A DNA stretch of 64,000 nucleotides from Pseudomonas sp. BMS12 (GCF_001592875.1 NZ_LSOF01000030.1:1-64000); one strand, 5' to 3'. Shown: positions 28,035 to 37,100, counted from the first letter of the stretch. Notes: generated by a model from the sequence alone, not told the origin. Made by a program: numbers and translations.

Positions 28035-28855
28035 CCAGCAAACCCCATCTTCTGCCGGTGCAGGAATCGCCCACCAGTGCCGCGGCGCGGCTCAAGGTCG
28101 AGAACGTCAGCCTGCGCTATCAGTCGCCCGACGGTAAGACCTTCACCGCGCTGGACAACGTCTCCTTCGAGGTTCCGGACCAGCAGTTCGCCGTGATTGT
28201 CGGCCCGTCCGGCTGCGGCAAGTCGAGCCTGCTGTACCTCACCGCCGGCCTGGCCGAACCCAGCGACGGCGCCATCCATGTCGGTGGGCAGAAGGTCGAA
28301 GGGCCGGGCGCCGACCGTGGCATGGTGTTCCAGAGCTACACCCTGTTCCCCTGGCTGACGGTGCGGCAGAACATCGAATTCGGTCTCAAGCGGCGCAAGC
28401 TGCCGGCCAACGAGATCCGTTCCATCGTCGACTTCTACCTGGGTGAAGTGGGCCTGGCCAAGTTCGCCGAGCATTATCCCAAGCAGCTTTCCGGCGGCAT
28501 GATGCAGCGCGTGGCCATCGCCCGGGCGCTGGCCAACGACCCGCAGATCCTGCTGATGGACGAGCCGTTCGGCGCGCTGGACAGTCAGACCCGCCTGCAG
28601 ATGCAGCAACTGTTGTTGCAGGTCTGGGGCCACAGCAAGAAGACCGTGGTGTTCGTCACCCACGACATCGACGAGGCCATCCTGCTGGCCGACCGCATCT
28701 ACGTGATGGGCGCGCGGCCCGGGCGGATCAAGGAAGTGCTGGACGTCCCCATCGAACGCCCGCGCAACCTCGATGTGGTCATGGAGCCCGAGTTCATCCG
28801 CATGAAGCGCCACATCCTCGGCCTGTTGCACGACGACCTGGCCGAGGTGCACTGA
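28022..28855 (+). CDS. TauB/SsuB-like ABC ATPase
   Basis: A 277-residue ATPase with Walker A GPSGCGKSS, Q-loop FQSYTLFPW, signature LSGGMMQR, Walker B ILLMDEPFGALD and switch His in THDIDEAI. It energises the importer with the genes at 25993 and 27231. The start overlaps the permease end by 13 bases. The gene is convergent with the aminopeptidase gene at 28902. Confidence 0.92.
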   Translation: MGAVASKPHLLPVQESPTSAAARLKVENVSLRYQSPDGKTFTALDNVSFEVPDQQFAVIVGPSGCGKSSLLYLTAGLAEPSDGAIHVGGQKVEGPGADRGMVFQSYTLFPWLTVRQNIEFGLKRRKLPANEIRSIVDFYLGEVGLAKFAEHYPKQLSGGMMQRVAIARALANDPQILLMDEPFGALDSQTRLQMQQLLLQVWGHSKKTVVFVTHDIDEAILLADRIYVMGARPGRIKEVLDVPIERPRNLDVVMEPEFIRMKRHILGLLHDDLAEVH

Positions 28856-28901
28856 ACGGGCCGCGCCACCGGCCGGGACGGTCTGAGCGCGGTCCATGGG
28901 C

Positions 28902-30017
28902 TCAGCGTGCGCCGGGCCAGCCGGCCTGGCGCAGTGCGTCAAGCAGCGCCGCGCCGCTCAGCGCCGGTACCTCGTGGCCGTTGCCCTGGGTGTCGCTGGC
29001 CGCCAGCAGTGCATTGACGATGGCTTCCTCCACCGCTTCGGCGGCGGCCAGGAACAGCTCGCTGAGGTGATCGTTGTTGACCATCTGCAGCGTGCTGGTG
29101 AACTCACCCTTGCGCGCATAGTCTGCCGGGCGCAGGGCATCGTTGCCGGTGGCGAAGGCGATGAAGATGTCGCCGCTGCTGTCCTCGGTCCCCCCGCCGG
29201 TGCGGGCGATGCCGATGCTGGCGCGCTGTGCCAGGCGGGTGCACTGATGCGGCAGCAGCGGGGCATCGGTGGCCAGGCAGACCACGATCGAACCCATGCC
29301 GGGATGCGGCAATGCTGCCGCGGCAAAGGGCGATGCGCCCTGTTTCAGATAACGTCCCACCGGATAGCCGTCGACCCGCAGCTCGCGCCGCTTGCCATGA
29401 TTGGCCTGGACGATGGCCCCCACCGTCCAGCCGCCCTGGTCCGCATGCAGGCGGCGCGAGGCGGTGCCGCTGCCGCCCTTGAACTCGTGGCAGATCATGC
29501 CGGTGCCGCCACCGACCGCACCTTCCGCCACTGCACCGCCGCGAGCCGCTTGTTGCGCGGCGGCGACATGCTCGGCGTTGACGTGAAAGCCATTGATGTC
29601 GTTGAGCAGGCCATCGAAGGTCTCCATCACCACCGGCATGCTCCAGTACAGGCGCTCGTCGTCACCCGCCGCTGCACGCTCCAGGGCGATCAGCGCATCG
29701 CGCACGGTGCCGATGCTGTGGGTGTTGGTGAAGGCGATCGGGCTGGCCAGCAGGCCGGCTTCGCGGACCCACTCCAGGCCCGTGGCATCGCCGTTACCGT
29801 TGAGTACATGCACGCCGGCGAAGCAGGGTTGCTGGCTGGCCGCACCGGCGCGCGGCTCGATCAGGGTGACGCCGGTGTTGATGTGCTTGCCGCTGGCTGC
29901 CGTGCCCTGCACGGTGGCGTGACCGACGCGCACGCCGGGTACGTCGGTGATGGCGTTGAGCGGGCCGGGTTGCAGCTGGCCGAAGGTGATTCCCAGGTCG
30001 CGGGCACGTGGTTTCAT
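28902..30017 (-). CDS. P1-family (S58) DmpA-like aminopeptidase
   Basis: A 371-residue protein of the DmpA/BapA family (L-aminopeptidase D-esterase, beta-aminopeptidase). The conserved block GGGTGMICHEFKGG with GTASRRL at about residues 169-190 is the region where these precursors cut themselves to expose an N-terminal nucleophile. The ATG at 30017 gives a start like family members. It lies 70 bases after the polyamine-type binding protein gene in the same direction, so the imported ligand may be a small peptide or amide. Confidence 0.85.
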   Translation of the reverse strand: MKPRARDLGITFGQLQPGPLNAITDVPGVRVGHATVQGTAASGKHINTGVTLIEPRAGAASQQPCFAGVHVLNGNGDATGLEWVREAGLLASPIAFTNTHSIGTVRDALIALERAAAGDDERLYWSMPVVMETFDGLLNDINGFHVNAEHVAAAQQAARGGAVAEGAVGGGTGMICHEFKGGSGTASRRLHADQGGWTVGAIVQANHGKRRELRVDGYPVGRYLKQGASPFAAAALPHPGMGSIVVCLATDAPLLPHQCTRLAQRASIGIARTGGGTEDSSGDIFIAFATGNDALRPADYARKGEFTSTLQMVNNDHLSELFLAAAEAVEEAIVNALLAASDTQGNGHEVPALSGAALLDALRQAGWPGAR

Positions 30018-30087
30018 ACACAAACTCTCTGGCAGTTGGGGCTTAAGGCGCAGGCCCAATGGACACTGCGCACGCATGGCAGGGGCC

Positions 30088-31188
30088 TTATTGGCCGCTT
30101 TTGATGGCGCTCCACGCACGCGTGCGGACGCGCTCGATGGCATGGCTTTGCGGCTGCAGGATGAACAGCTTGGCGATCTGCTCATCGCTGGGGTAGATCC
30201 CCGGGTTGTCGCGGACTGCGGCGGCAAGCAGGGCGGTGGCGTCCTGGTTGGCATTGGCCGTCAGGACCCAATCGGTAGCGGTGGCGACCACTTCGGGGCG
30301 CAGCAGGTAGTTGATGAAACTCAGGCCCTGCGCCGGGTGCTGGCTGTCCTTGACCATCACCAGGTTGTCGACCCACAACGGGGCGCCTTCGATCGGGATG
30401 CTGTATTCCACGTGGACACCCTTGCCGGCTTCGTCGGCGGCCTGCTTCGCGCTGTGCACCGTGCCAGACCAGGCGATGGCCAGGCAGACATCGCCGTTGC
30501 TCAGATCGCTCTGGATCTTCGACGAGTCGAAGTAGGTGATATAGGGGCGCAGCTTGAGCATCAGCGCCTGGGCCTTCTTGTAGTCATCTGGGTTGCTGCT
30601 GTTGGGCGGCAGGCCGAGGTAGTGCAGGGCAATCGGCATGATCTCGGCGGGGGCGTCGAGCATGGCGACACCGCATTGGCTGAGCTTGGCGAGGTTTTCT
30701 TCCTTGAACAGCAGGTCCCAGGAATTCACCGGTGCGTCTTCACCGAGGGCGGCCTTGACCTTGTCGACGTTGTAGCCGAGGCCATCGGTTCCCCACAGGT
30801 AAGGCACGGCGTAGAGGTTGTCGGGGTCATTGGCGCGTAGCTTCTCCAGCAGCAGCGGGCTGAGGTGCTTGAGGTTGGGCAACTGACTGCGATCGAGCTT
30901 CTGGATCGCGCCGGCCTTGATCAGCCCGGGCAGGATGAAGTTGCTGGCCACCACCACGTCGTAGCCGCTGTGCCCGGTGAGCATCTTGGCTTCCAGGACT
31001 TCGCCACTGTCGAAGGTGTCGTAGACCGGCAGGATGCCGGTGTCGCGCTGGAAGTCCTTGAGGGTGGTCGGGCCGATGTAGTCGTACCAGTTGTACACGT
31101 GCACGCTGGGGGCATCGGCGGCGCTGGCCAGGCCGGCATGCAGGCTGGTGACCAGGGCGAGGTTGAGCAAGGCGGGGCGGCGAAGCAT
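30088..31188 (-). CDS. Polyamine-type ABC substrate-binding protein (PotF/SpuD-like)
   Basis: The 366-residue periplasmic protein has a signal peptide (residues 1-23, ending LASA) and the start VHVYNWYDYIGP typical of PotD/PotF/SpuD. The YAVPYLWGTDGLGYN segment near residues 118-132 is also characteristic. No permease or ATPase lies next to it, so it either uses another locus or has a sensing role. It is transcribed ahead of the DmpA-like gene and divergently from a LuxR regulator. Confidence 0.87.
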   Translation of the reverse strand: MLRRPALLNLALVTSLHAGLASAADAPSVHVYNWYDYIGPTTLKDFQRDTGILPVYDTFDSGEVLEAKMLTGHSGYDVVVASNFILPGLIKAGAIQKLDRSQLPNLKHLSPLLLEKLRANDPDNLYAVPYLWGTDGLGYNVDKVKAALGEDAPVNSWDLLFKEENLAKLSQCGVAMLDAPAEIMPIALHYLGLPPNSSNPDDYKKAQALMLKLRPYITYFDSSKIQSDLSNGDVCLAIAWSGTVHSAKQAADEAGKGVHVEYSIPIEGAPLWVDNLVMVKDSQHPAQGLSFINYLLRPEVVATATDWVLTANANQDATALLAAAVRDNPGIYPSDEQIAKLFILQPQSHAIERVRTRAWSAIKSGQ

Positions 31189-31295
31189 GATGGGGCTCTC
31201 CTGCGACGGGACGGCTGTCGTCCGGGTAGGGTCAGACTAGGGCGCCCTGTTGCGCCTACCAATTCCCATCAAGGGTTACTCGAAAGGGGTAGTGC

Positions 31296-32078
31296 GTGGA
31301 TGCGTTGTTGAAGGAGTTGCCGATCCACCAGCGTCTGGCCGGGGTCTTCGCGGCGATCGGCACGGACGCTTTCTGGCGCGGCCTGGTAGACACCCTGCGT
31401 CTGCTGTTGCCGGTCGACAATGCCCTGGTGGTACTGATGCAGCGCGAGCGGGCGCCTCTGCTGCTGGCCGACTTCGACTTCAGCGGACGTGACGAGGGCG
31501 ATGAGCTCAACGACTACGGCGCCGGCATGTACCTGCTCGACCCTTTCCACCAGGCGGCCTGCGCCGGTATCGCCGACGGTGTGCACTGGCTGGAAACACT
31601 GGCGCCGGACCAGTTTCGCCAGAGCGAGTACTACCTGAGCTATTTCCAGCGCGTCGTGGGCTGCGAGGAAGTGCAGTTCATGCTCAACCACCAGGGTGCG
31701 GTGCTGGGCCTGTCGCTGGGCAGTCACAGCCCCTGGTCGGCGGAGCAGTGCGGGGCACTGCTGTGCGTACGTGACTGGGTACTGGCAGCGATGCGCCGGC
31801 ATCTGCAACTGCAGGGTATCGAGGCGCCGGCAGCGGAGGGGCTGCTGGCAGCGCGCGTGGAGCACTTTACGGCGGGGTTGTCGGAGCGCGAGAGCGAGAC
31901 CGCGCGGTTGATCCTGCAGGGCTTTTCGAGCAAGGCCATCGCCCAGCGCCTGGGAATCTCCCCGGAAACGGTGAAAGTGCATCGACGCAACCTCTATCAC
32001 AAGCTCAATGTGGCCAGCCACGCCGAGCTGTTCGCGCTGTTTCTGCAGCAGGGCGAGCAGGACTTCAAGCCGCTCTGA
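31296..32078 (+). CDS. LuxR-family regulator
   Basis: A 260-residue protein with a C-terminal LuxR helix-turn-helix (LSERESETARLILQGFSSKA to TVKVHRRNLYHKL, about residues 195-240) and an N-terminal domain without a recognisable autoinducer or receiver signature. It starts at GTG 31296 behind AAAGGGG. It is divergent from the polyamine-type binding protein, 107 bases apart, and is the obvious candidate regulator of that pair. Confidence 0.85.
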   Translation: MDALLKELPIHQRLAGVFAAIGTDAFWRGLVDTLRLLLPVDNALVVLMQRERAPLLLADFDFSGRDEGDELNDYGAGMYLLDPFHQAACAGIADGVHWLETLAPDQFRQSEYYLSYFQRVVGCEEVQFMLNHQGAVLGLSLGSHSPWSAEQCGALLCVRDWVLAAMRRHLQLQGIEAPAAEGLLAARVEHFTAGLSERESETARLILQGFSSKAIAQRLGISPETVKVHRRNLYHKLNVASHAELFALFLQQGEQDFKPL

Positions 32079-32087
32079 ACAGGCGTC

Positions 32088-32110
32088 GGGCGGGGCTGGG
32101 AACCGCCCGT
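32088..32110 (+). terminator. Hairpin after the LuxR gene
   Basis: A 7-base stem (CGGGCGG / CCGCCCG) lies 9 bases after the stop, with no T tract. Confidence 0.4.
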
Positions 32111-32198
32111 CAGTCTCGGCCATCTTGGTTCACGGCTTGGGTAGGCTTGGCTGAGCTACAGTAGTCTGTCGCCCGCCCGAGCTCGCACGAGAACACCG

Positions 32199-33434
32199 AT
32201 GGACCTGTCCGCAAAGCAATTGGAACTGCACCTGGCGCGCCTTTACCGCGAGGAATCGCGGCGGGTGCTGGCCACCCTGATTCGCCTGCTGGGCGATTTC
32301 GACCTGGCCGAGGAGGCCCTGCACGAGGCTTTTCGTGCCGCCCTGGAACAGTGGCCGGAGCAGGGCGTGCCGGCCAACCCGCGGGCCTGGCTGGTGTCCG
32401 CCGGGCGCTTCAAGGCCATCGACCAGTTGCGTCGCCAGGCGCGTTTCCAGGCGCTGGACGAAAACGCCGAGTTTGCCGGCGAGGAGGCCTGGGATGGCGA
32501 ACACCTGGAAGACGACCGCCTGCGCCTGGTCTTCACCTGCTGCCACCCGGCGCTGGCGTCCGATGCTCAGGTGGCGCTGACCCTGCGCGAAGTCTGCGAC
32601 CTCACCACCGAGGCGATCGCCAGCGCCTTCCTGGCCACGCCCTCGACCATCGCCCAGCGCATCGTGCGGGCCAAGAACAAGATCCGTGATGCGCGCATCC
32701 CCTACGAGGTGCCGGGTCGCCGCGAGCTGCCCGAGCGCCTGGAATCGGTGCTGCGGGTGGTCTACCTGGTGTTCAACGAAGGCTATTTCGCCAGCAGTGG
32801 CGATGCACTGACCCGCCAGCACCTGAGCGCCGAAGCCATCCGCCTCGGCCGCCTGCTCTGTGAGCTGTTGCCCGAGGCCGAGGTGCGCGGGCTGCTGGCG
32901 CTGATGCTGCTGCACGAGTCGCGCCGCGCCGCGCGCAGCGACGCCGAGGGCATGCCGATCCTGCTGGAAGAGCAGGATCGTTCCTTGTGGGACCGCACGC
33001 TGATCGCCGAAGGCGAGGCGCAGGTGCAGGCCGCTTTCGCCTCCGGCGAGATCGGCCCCTACAGCCTGCAGGCGGCCATCGCTGCCGTGCATGCCGAGGC
33101 GGCGAGCGTCGAGGCCACCGACTGGGCGCAGATCGTCGGCCTGTACGAGGTGCTGCTGGCCAGCAACCCGTCGCCGGTGATCGAGCTCAACCGCGCCGTG
33201 GCTCTGGCCATGCGTGATGGCGCCGAGGCCGGGCTGCGCCAGGTGGAGGCCATACTCGAGCGCGGTGAACTGGCCGACTACCACCTGGCGCACGCCGCCC
33301 GTGCCGACCTCAACCGCCGCCTGGGGCGCTGGAGCCAGGCGCGCGGCGCCTACCAGCGTGCGCTGGAACTGAGCCAGCAGGGCATGGATCGGCAGTTCCT
33401 CGAACGCCGCCTGGCCGAGTTGCCGCTCGCCTGA
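32199..33434 (+). CDS. ECF42-type sigma factor with C-terminal TPR-like extension
   Basis: The 411-residue protein joins a sigma-70 region 2 (about residues 10-85), region 4 (about 115-165, with TTEAIASAFLATPSTIAQRI) and a long C-terminal DUF6596/TPR-like part. This is the ECF42 architecture, in which the extension replaces a separate anti-sigma factor. The next gene encodes a DGPF protein, the usual ECF42 neighbour. It should direct RNA polymerase to this locus and similar DGPF genes; the signal is unknown. Confidence 0.9.
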   Translation: MDLSAKQLELHLARLYREESRRVLATLIRLLGDFDLAEEALHEAFRAALEQWPEQGVPANPRAWLVSAGRFKAIDQLRRQARFQALDENAEFAGEEAWDGEHLEDDRLRLVFTCCHPALASDAQVALTLREVCDLTTEAIASAFLATPSTIAQRIVRAKNKIRDARIPYEVPGRRELPERLESVLRVVYLVFNEGYFASSGDALTRQHLSAEAIRLGRLLCELLPEAEVRGLLALMLLHESRRAARSDAEGMPILLEEQDRSLWDRTLIAEGEAQVQAAFASGEIGPYSLQAAIAAVHAEAASVEATDWAQIVGLYEVLLASNPSPVIELNRAVALAMRDGAEAGLRQVEAILERGELADYHLAHAARADLNRRLGRWSQARGAYQRALELSQQGMDRQFLERRLAELPLA

Positions 33435-33521
33435 AATTTTTTTCGCGGCGTTGTCGATTCGCCGAGACGCCGTTCGACCACTGGGTAAGGCAGCCCGTCA
33501 CGCTGCCAGGGAGAGCCACCG

Positions 33522-33872
33522 ATGAAATACCTGTGCCTGATCTACAGCGACGAAAACGCCCTGCACAACTCGCCGGACAGCCCGCACGACGGCGAGTGCT
33601 ACGACTACTTCCTGAGTGTGCAGCAGAGCGGCCGCATGCTCGCCGCCGAGCCGCTGGAACCGGTCGCCACGGCCACCACGGTGCGCGTGCGCGGCGGCAA
33701 GCTGAGCATCACCGACGGCCCCTTCGCCGAAACCAAGGAGCAGCTGGCGGGCTTCTATCTGATCGAGGCACGTGACCTCAACGAGGCGCTGCAGATCGCC
33801 GGCGGCATTCCCGCCGCACGGGTCGGCAGCGTTGAAGTGCGGCCGGTGCGCGAGCTGCAACTGGAGGGCTGA
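33522..33872 (+). CDS. DGPF/YCII-domain protein
   Basis: A 116-residue protein with the defining DGPF motif at residues 65-68 (ITDGPFAETKEQL), member of the YCII-related family (PhnB-like). These small proteins accompany ECF42 sigma factors and are expressed under their control; their molecular role is not established. GGGAGAG precedes the ATG. It lies 87 bases after the sigma gene and just ahead of a 40-residue peptide gene. Confidence 0.9.
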   Translation: MKYLCLIYSDENALHNSPDSPHDGECYDYFLSVQQSGRMLAAEPLEPVATATTVRVRGGKLSITDGPFAETKEQLAGFYLIEARDLNEALQIAGGIPAARVGSVEVRPVRELQLEG

Positions 33873-33876
33873 GGTC

Positions 33877-33999
33877 ATGTGCCCATTCTGTCTGGCCGCC
33901 CTGGCCCTGGGCGGCGCCAGCGTCGCCGGTGCCGGCGGTCTCGGCCTGTGGCTCGGCTGCCGCCGCGCCGCCACAAGGAGAAACAGCGATGAAGCCTGA
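33877..33999 (+). CDS. 40-residue MCPFC microprotein
   Basis: A short reading frame begins MCPFCLAALALGGASVAG and contains one Gly/Ala-rich hydrophobic helix followed by a basic tail (CRRAATRRNSDEA). It starts 5 bases after the DGPF stop, behind GGAGGGCTGAGG, and its last codons overlap the DUF899 start at 33989, so coupling is likely. The N-terminal CxxC could bind metal or act as a thiol pair at the membrane. I recall similar short peptides near such genes, but this was not verified. Confidence 0.6.
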   Translation: MCPFCLAALALGGASVAGAGGLGLWLGCRRAATRRNSDEA

Positions 34000-34762
34000 T
34001 TACCCGCAAGTCGCCAGCCGCGAGCAGTGGCTGGCCGCCCGTCTGCAGCTGCTGGAGCAGGAGAAGGCCCTGACCCGCCAGCGCGATGCGCTCAACGCCC
34101 AGCGCCGCGCCTTGCCGATGGTGGAAGTCGAGGCGGACTACCGCTTCACCGGCCCCGAGGGCGAGGTCGGCCTGGCCGAACTGTTCGCCGGCCGCAGCCA
34201 GCTGATCGTCTACCACTTCATGTACCACCGCGACAAAGGCGCGGGCTGCCCCGGTTGCTCGTTCCTCGCCGACAACATTGGTCACCTGGCCCATCTGCAC
34301 GCCCGCGACACCAGCCTGGTTCTGGTTTCCAACGCGCCACTGGCGGAGCTGGAGGCGTTCAAGCGGCGCATGGGCTGGAACCTGCCCTGGTACTCCTCGT
34401 TCGGCAGTCGCTTCAACTACGACTTCCACGTGACCATCGACGCCAGCCAGGCACCGGTCGAGTACAACTACCAGGATGAGGCCGAGCTCAAGCGCATGGG
34501 GCGGCTGGACATGGTCAAGGGCGAGCTGCCCGGTGCCAGCGTGTTCCTGCGCGACGGCGCGCGCGTATTCCACACCTATTCCACCTACGCCCGTGGCCTG
34601 GACATGCTGATGAACGCCTACCACTACCTCGACCTCACACCTTTCGGGCGTGGCGAGGGCTGGGGCGGCATGGCCAACCTGCAGGGCAAGGGCATGAACT
34701 GGACGCGCCTGCACGACCAGTACGAAAACGCGCCGGCAGCCAAGCACGATTGCTGCGCCTGA
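33989..34762 (+). CDS. DUF899 thioredoxin-fold protein
   Basis: A 257-residue member of the DUF899 family, which has a peroxiredoxin/thioredoxin-like fold. A CPGC motif at residues 87-90 (GAGCPGCSF) sits where thioredoxins have CxxC, and FNYDFHVT follows near residue 145. The protein ends with adjacent cysteines (HDCCA). It probably takes part in thiol redox or peroxide handling in the cytoplasm. AAGGAG precedes the ATG. It belongs to the ECF42 gene group. Confidence 0.85.
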   Translation: MKPDYPQVASREQWLAARLQLLEQEKALTRQRDALNAQRRALPMVEVEADYRFTGPEGEVGLAELFAGRSQLIVYHFMYHRDKGAGCPGCSFLADNIGHLAHLHARDTSLVLVSNAPLAELEAFKRRMGWNLPWYSSFGSRFNYDFHVTIDASQAPVEYNYQDEAELKRMGRLDMVKGELPGASVFLRDGARVFHTYSTYARGLDMLMNAYHYLDLTPFGRGEGWGGMANLQGKGMNWTRLHDQYENAPAAKHDCCA

Positions 34763-34779
34763 GCGCTAGGAGAGCATCC

Positions 34780-35208
34780 ATGAACAGCGCAAACAGCGAA
34801 CTGAAAGCCCTGGTCGACAGCTGGGAGGCGGCCAACCGCGCCCGCGATGTCGACGCCATCCTCGACCACTATGCCGACGACCTGGTCGCCTTCGATGCCA
34901 TCCTGCAACTGCAGTTCAAGGGGCGCGAAGTCTACAAGGCGCACTGGAAGAGCTGCCTGGAGATGTGTGGCGGCCCCATGACGTTCGAGGTGCACCAGTT
35001 GCAGCAGTGGGGCGAGGGCGACGTGGGTTTCGGCCACTTCCTCTGCCATTGCGGCGGCACCGATACCGAAGGCATTACGCACAACTGCTGGATGCGCGTG
35101 ACCCAGGGCTACCGGCGCATCGGTGGGCGGTGGCGCATCGTCCATGACCACTTCTCCGCGCCATTCGACCCGGAGAGCGGCCAGGCGCTGTTCGAGTTGC
35201 AACCCTGA
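34780..35208 (+). CDS. NTF2/SnoaL-like protein
   Basis: A 142-residue cone-fold protein of the SnoaL-like/nuclear-transport-factor-2 superfamily, with the usual pattern LVDSWEAANRARDVDAILDHY at the start and a WRIVHDHFS segment near the end. Such proteins are small-molecule isomerases, hydrolases or binding proteins; none can be assigned here. It begins 17 bases after the DUF899 stop behind AGGAGAG, so it is in the same transcript. Confidence 0.82.
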   Translation: MNSANSELKALVDSWEAANRARDVDAILDHYADDLVAFDAILQLQFKGREVYKAHWKSCLEMCGGPMTFEVHQLQQWGEGDVGFGHFLCHCGGTDTEGITHNCWMRVTQGYRRIGGRWRIVHDHFSAPFDPESGQALFELQP

Positions 35209-35221
35209 CGGAGTGGGCTCT

Positions 35222-35299
35222 GTGGGAGCGGCTTTAGCCGCGATGAGATCGACGGAAGAGCATCGCGGCTAAAGCGGATGGCCGCCCCGCCGTTCCCAC
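35222..35299. repeat. REP doublet
   Basis: GTGGGAGCGGCTTTAGCCGC opens the element at 35222, with a degenerate inverted partner ending at 35299. Confidence 0.8.
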
Positions 35300-35438
35300 G
35301 GTGTTCGGCGTCAGTACCTGCTGGGTGCGGGGCGGCTATCCGCCTTGGCCGCGACCTAGGCAACTAAGAAGCTTTGCGGGCGAGGTTTAGGCTCCGGACG
35401 CTCCATTGGAGACAACCACAATGCAAGGAAGGAAAAGC

Positions 35439-35963
35439 ATGACCATTCTGATGATCCTGGTGCTACTGGTCGCCGGTCTGGCGGTTTTCATCGCTACCCG
35501 GCCGGACGAGTTTCGCGTCGAACGCTCGACACTGATCCAGGCCCCAGCCGAGGGGGTGTTCGCCAAGGTCAACGACTTCCGTCAGTGGCCACAGTGGTCG
35601 CCCTGGGCCAAGCGCGACCCGGCCATGCAGGTCGCCTACGCGGGCGCCGAGCAGGGCGTCGGTGCCACCCAGCGCTGGGCCGGCAACAAGGAAGTGGGCA
35701 AGGGCAGCGCGACCATCATCGACAGCGTGCCGGCCGAGCGGGTGGCTATCCAGTTGGAGTTCATCGAGCCGTTTCAGGCCAGCAACATCGCCGAGTTCCG
35801 CTTCCAGCCCGAAGCCGGCGGCACCCGGGTGAGCTGGAGCATGAGCGGGCGCAACGGCTTCATGGGCAAGGCCATGGGCCTGATCTTCAACATGGACAAG
35901 ATGGTGGGCGGCGACTTCGACAAGGGCCTGGCCAGCCTCAAGGCGCTGGCGGAAGCCGGGTAG
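35439..35963 (+). CDS. SRPBCC-family protein with N-terminal membrane anchor
   Basis: A 174-residue protein with one N-terminal hydrophobic helix (residues 2-18) followed by a START/Bet v1-type SRPBCC domain; FRVERSTLIQAPAEGVFAKV and DFRQWPQWSPW are typical. The domain binds hydrophobic ligands in polyketide-cyclase-like proteins. The ATG at 35439 follows GGAAGGAAAAGC; in-frame ATGs at 35406 and 35421 are less likely. The ligand is unknown. Confidence 0.82.
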   Translation: MTILMILVLLVAGLAVFIATRPDEFRVERSTLIQAPAEGVFAKVNDFRQWPQWSPWAKRDPAMQVAYAGAEQGVGATQRWAGNKEVGKGSATIIDSVPAERVAIQLEFIEPFQASNIAEFRFQPEAGGTRVSWSMSGRNGFMGKAMGLIFNMDKMVGGDFDKGLASLKALAEAG

Positions 35964-35982
35964 GCGCGGCATCCCCTCTCAT

Positions 35983-36028
35983 GTGGAAGCGGCTGGCTGC
36001 AGAGCATCGCGGCTGAAGCCGCTCCCAC
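35983..36028. repeat. REP doublet
   Basis: A compact inverted pair ends GGCTGAAGCCGCTCCCAC at 36028; the left copy (GTGGAAGCGGCTGGC) is degenerate. Confidence 0.75.
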
Positions 36029-36167
36029 AAGCTAGCCCCAGGGCTACAGAGGCCGTTGCAGGGCTCCGATCTTGTTAAGAACCGCCTGACCAAAGCGTCA
36101 GCCTTGCGAGCGGAGCCGGCGCTTCCTGCTCTACAATCGGCGTTTTCCGTCAGACCAAGGAGCAGCC

Positions 36168-37100
36168 GTGCACTCGGTAATCGCGGTCGAGAATCTGAGC
36201 AAAACCTACAAGTCCGGCCATCCGGCCCTGCAGAACATCAACCTGGACATTCGCCAGGGCGAGATATTCGCCTTGCTCGGGCCCAATGGCGCCGGCAAGA
36301 CCACCCTGATCAGCATCATCTGCGGCATCGTCAATCCGGGCGAGGGCAAGGTGCGCGTGGCCGGGCATGACATCAAGTCCGCCTACCGCGCGGCGCGCTC
36401 GGCCATCGGCCTGGTGCCGCAGGAGCTGGTCAACGACGTGTTCGAAACCGTGTGGGCCACGGTGCGCTTCAGCCGTGGACTGTTCGGCAAGAAGCCGGAC
36501 GATGCCTATCTGGAACGCCTGCTCAAGGATCTGTCGCTGTGGGACAAGCGCGAGGCCAAGATCTTCGAACTGTCCGGCGGCATGAAGCGCAGGGTGATGA
36601 TCGCCAAGGCGCTTTCCCACGAGCCGCAGATCCTGTTTCTCGACGAGCCCACTGCCGGGGTCGACGTCGAGCTGCGCCGCGACATGTGGAACATGGTGCG
36701 CCAGCTGCGCGAGCGTGGCGTGACCATCATCCTCACCACCCACTACATCGAAGAAGCCGAGGAGATGGCCGACCGCATCGGCGTGATCCGCAAGGGCGAG
36801 ATTCTGCTGGTGGAAGACAAGCAGACCCTGATGCATCGCCTCGGCAAGAAGCAGCTCCTGCTGCAGCTCAAGCAGCCGCTGGCCTGCGTGCCGGCCGAGC
36901 TGGAGAGCTACGGCCTGGAACTGGTCGACGAGGGTCATGCGCTGGTGTTCACCTTCGACGCCCAGCGCGAGCACACCGGCATCGCCGAGCTGCTCAAGGA
37001 GCTGGCCCAGCACGGCATCGACTTCAAGGACCTGCAGTCCAGCGAGAGCTCGCTGGAAGACATCTTCGTCAGCCTGGTGCACGAGAAGGAACGCGCATGA
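36168..37100 (+). CDS. ABC transporter ATPase (YadG/ABC-2 type)
   Basis: A 310-residue ATPase with Walker [10 protein letters not shown], signature LSGGMKRR, Walker [13 protein letters not shown] and switch His in [13 protein letters not shown], plus a C-terminal extension typical of ABC-2 exporters. It begins at GTG 36168 with AAGGAG upstream. Its stop overlaps the permease start (ATGA). The pair resembles E. coli YadG/YadH, an exporter of unknown substrate. Confidence 0.9.
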   Translation: MHSVIAVENLSKTYKSGHPALQNINLDIRQGEIFALLGPNGAGKTTLISIICGIVNPGEGKVRVAGHDIKSAYRAARSAIGLVPQELVNDVFETVWATVRFSRGLFGKKPDDAYLERLLKDLSLWDKREAKIFELSGGMKRRVMIAKALSHEPQILFLDEPTAGVDVELRRDMWNMVRQLRERGVTIILTTHYIEEAEEMADRIGVIRKGEILLVEDKQTLMHRLGKKQLLLQLKQPLACVPAELESYGLELVDEGHALVFTFDAQREHTGIAELLKELAQHGIDFKDLQSSESSLEDIFVSLVHEKERA

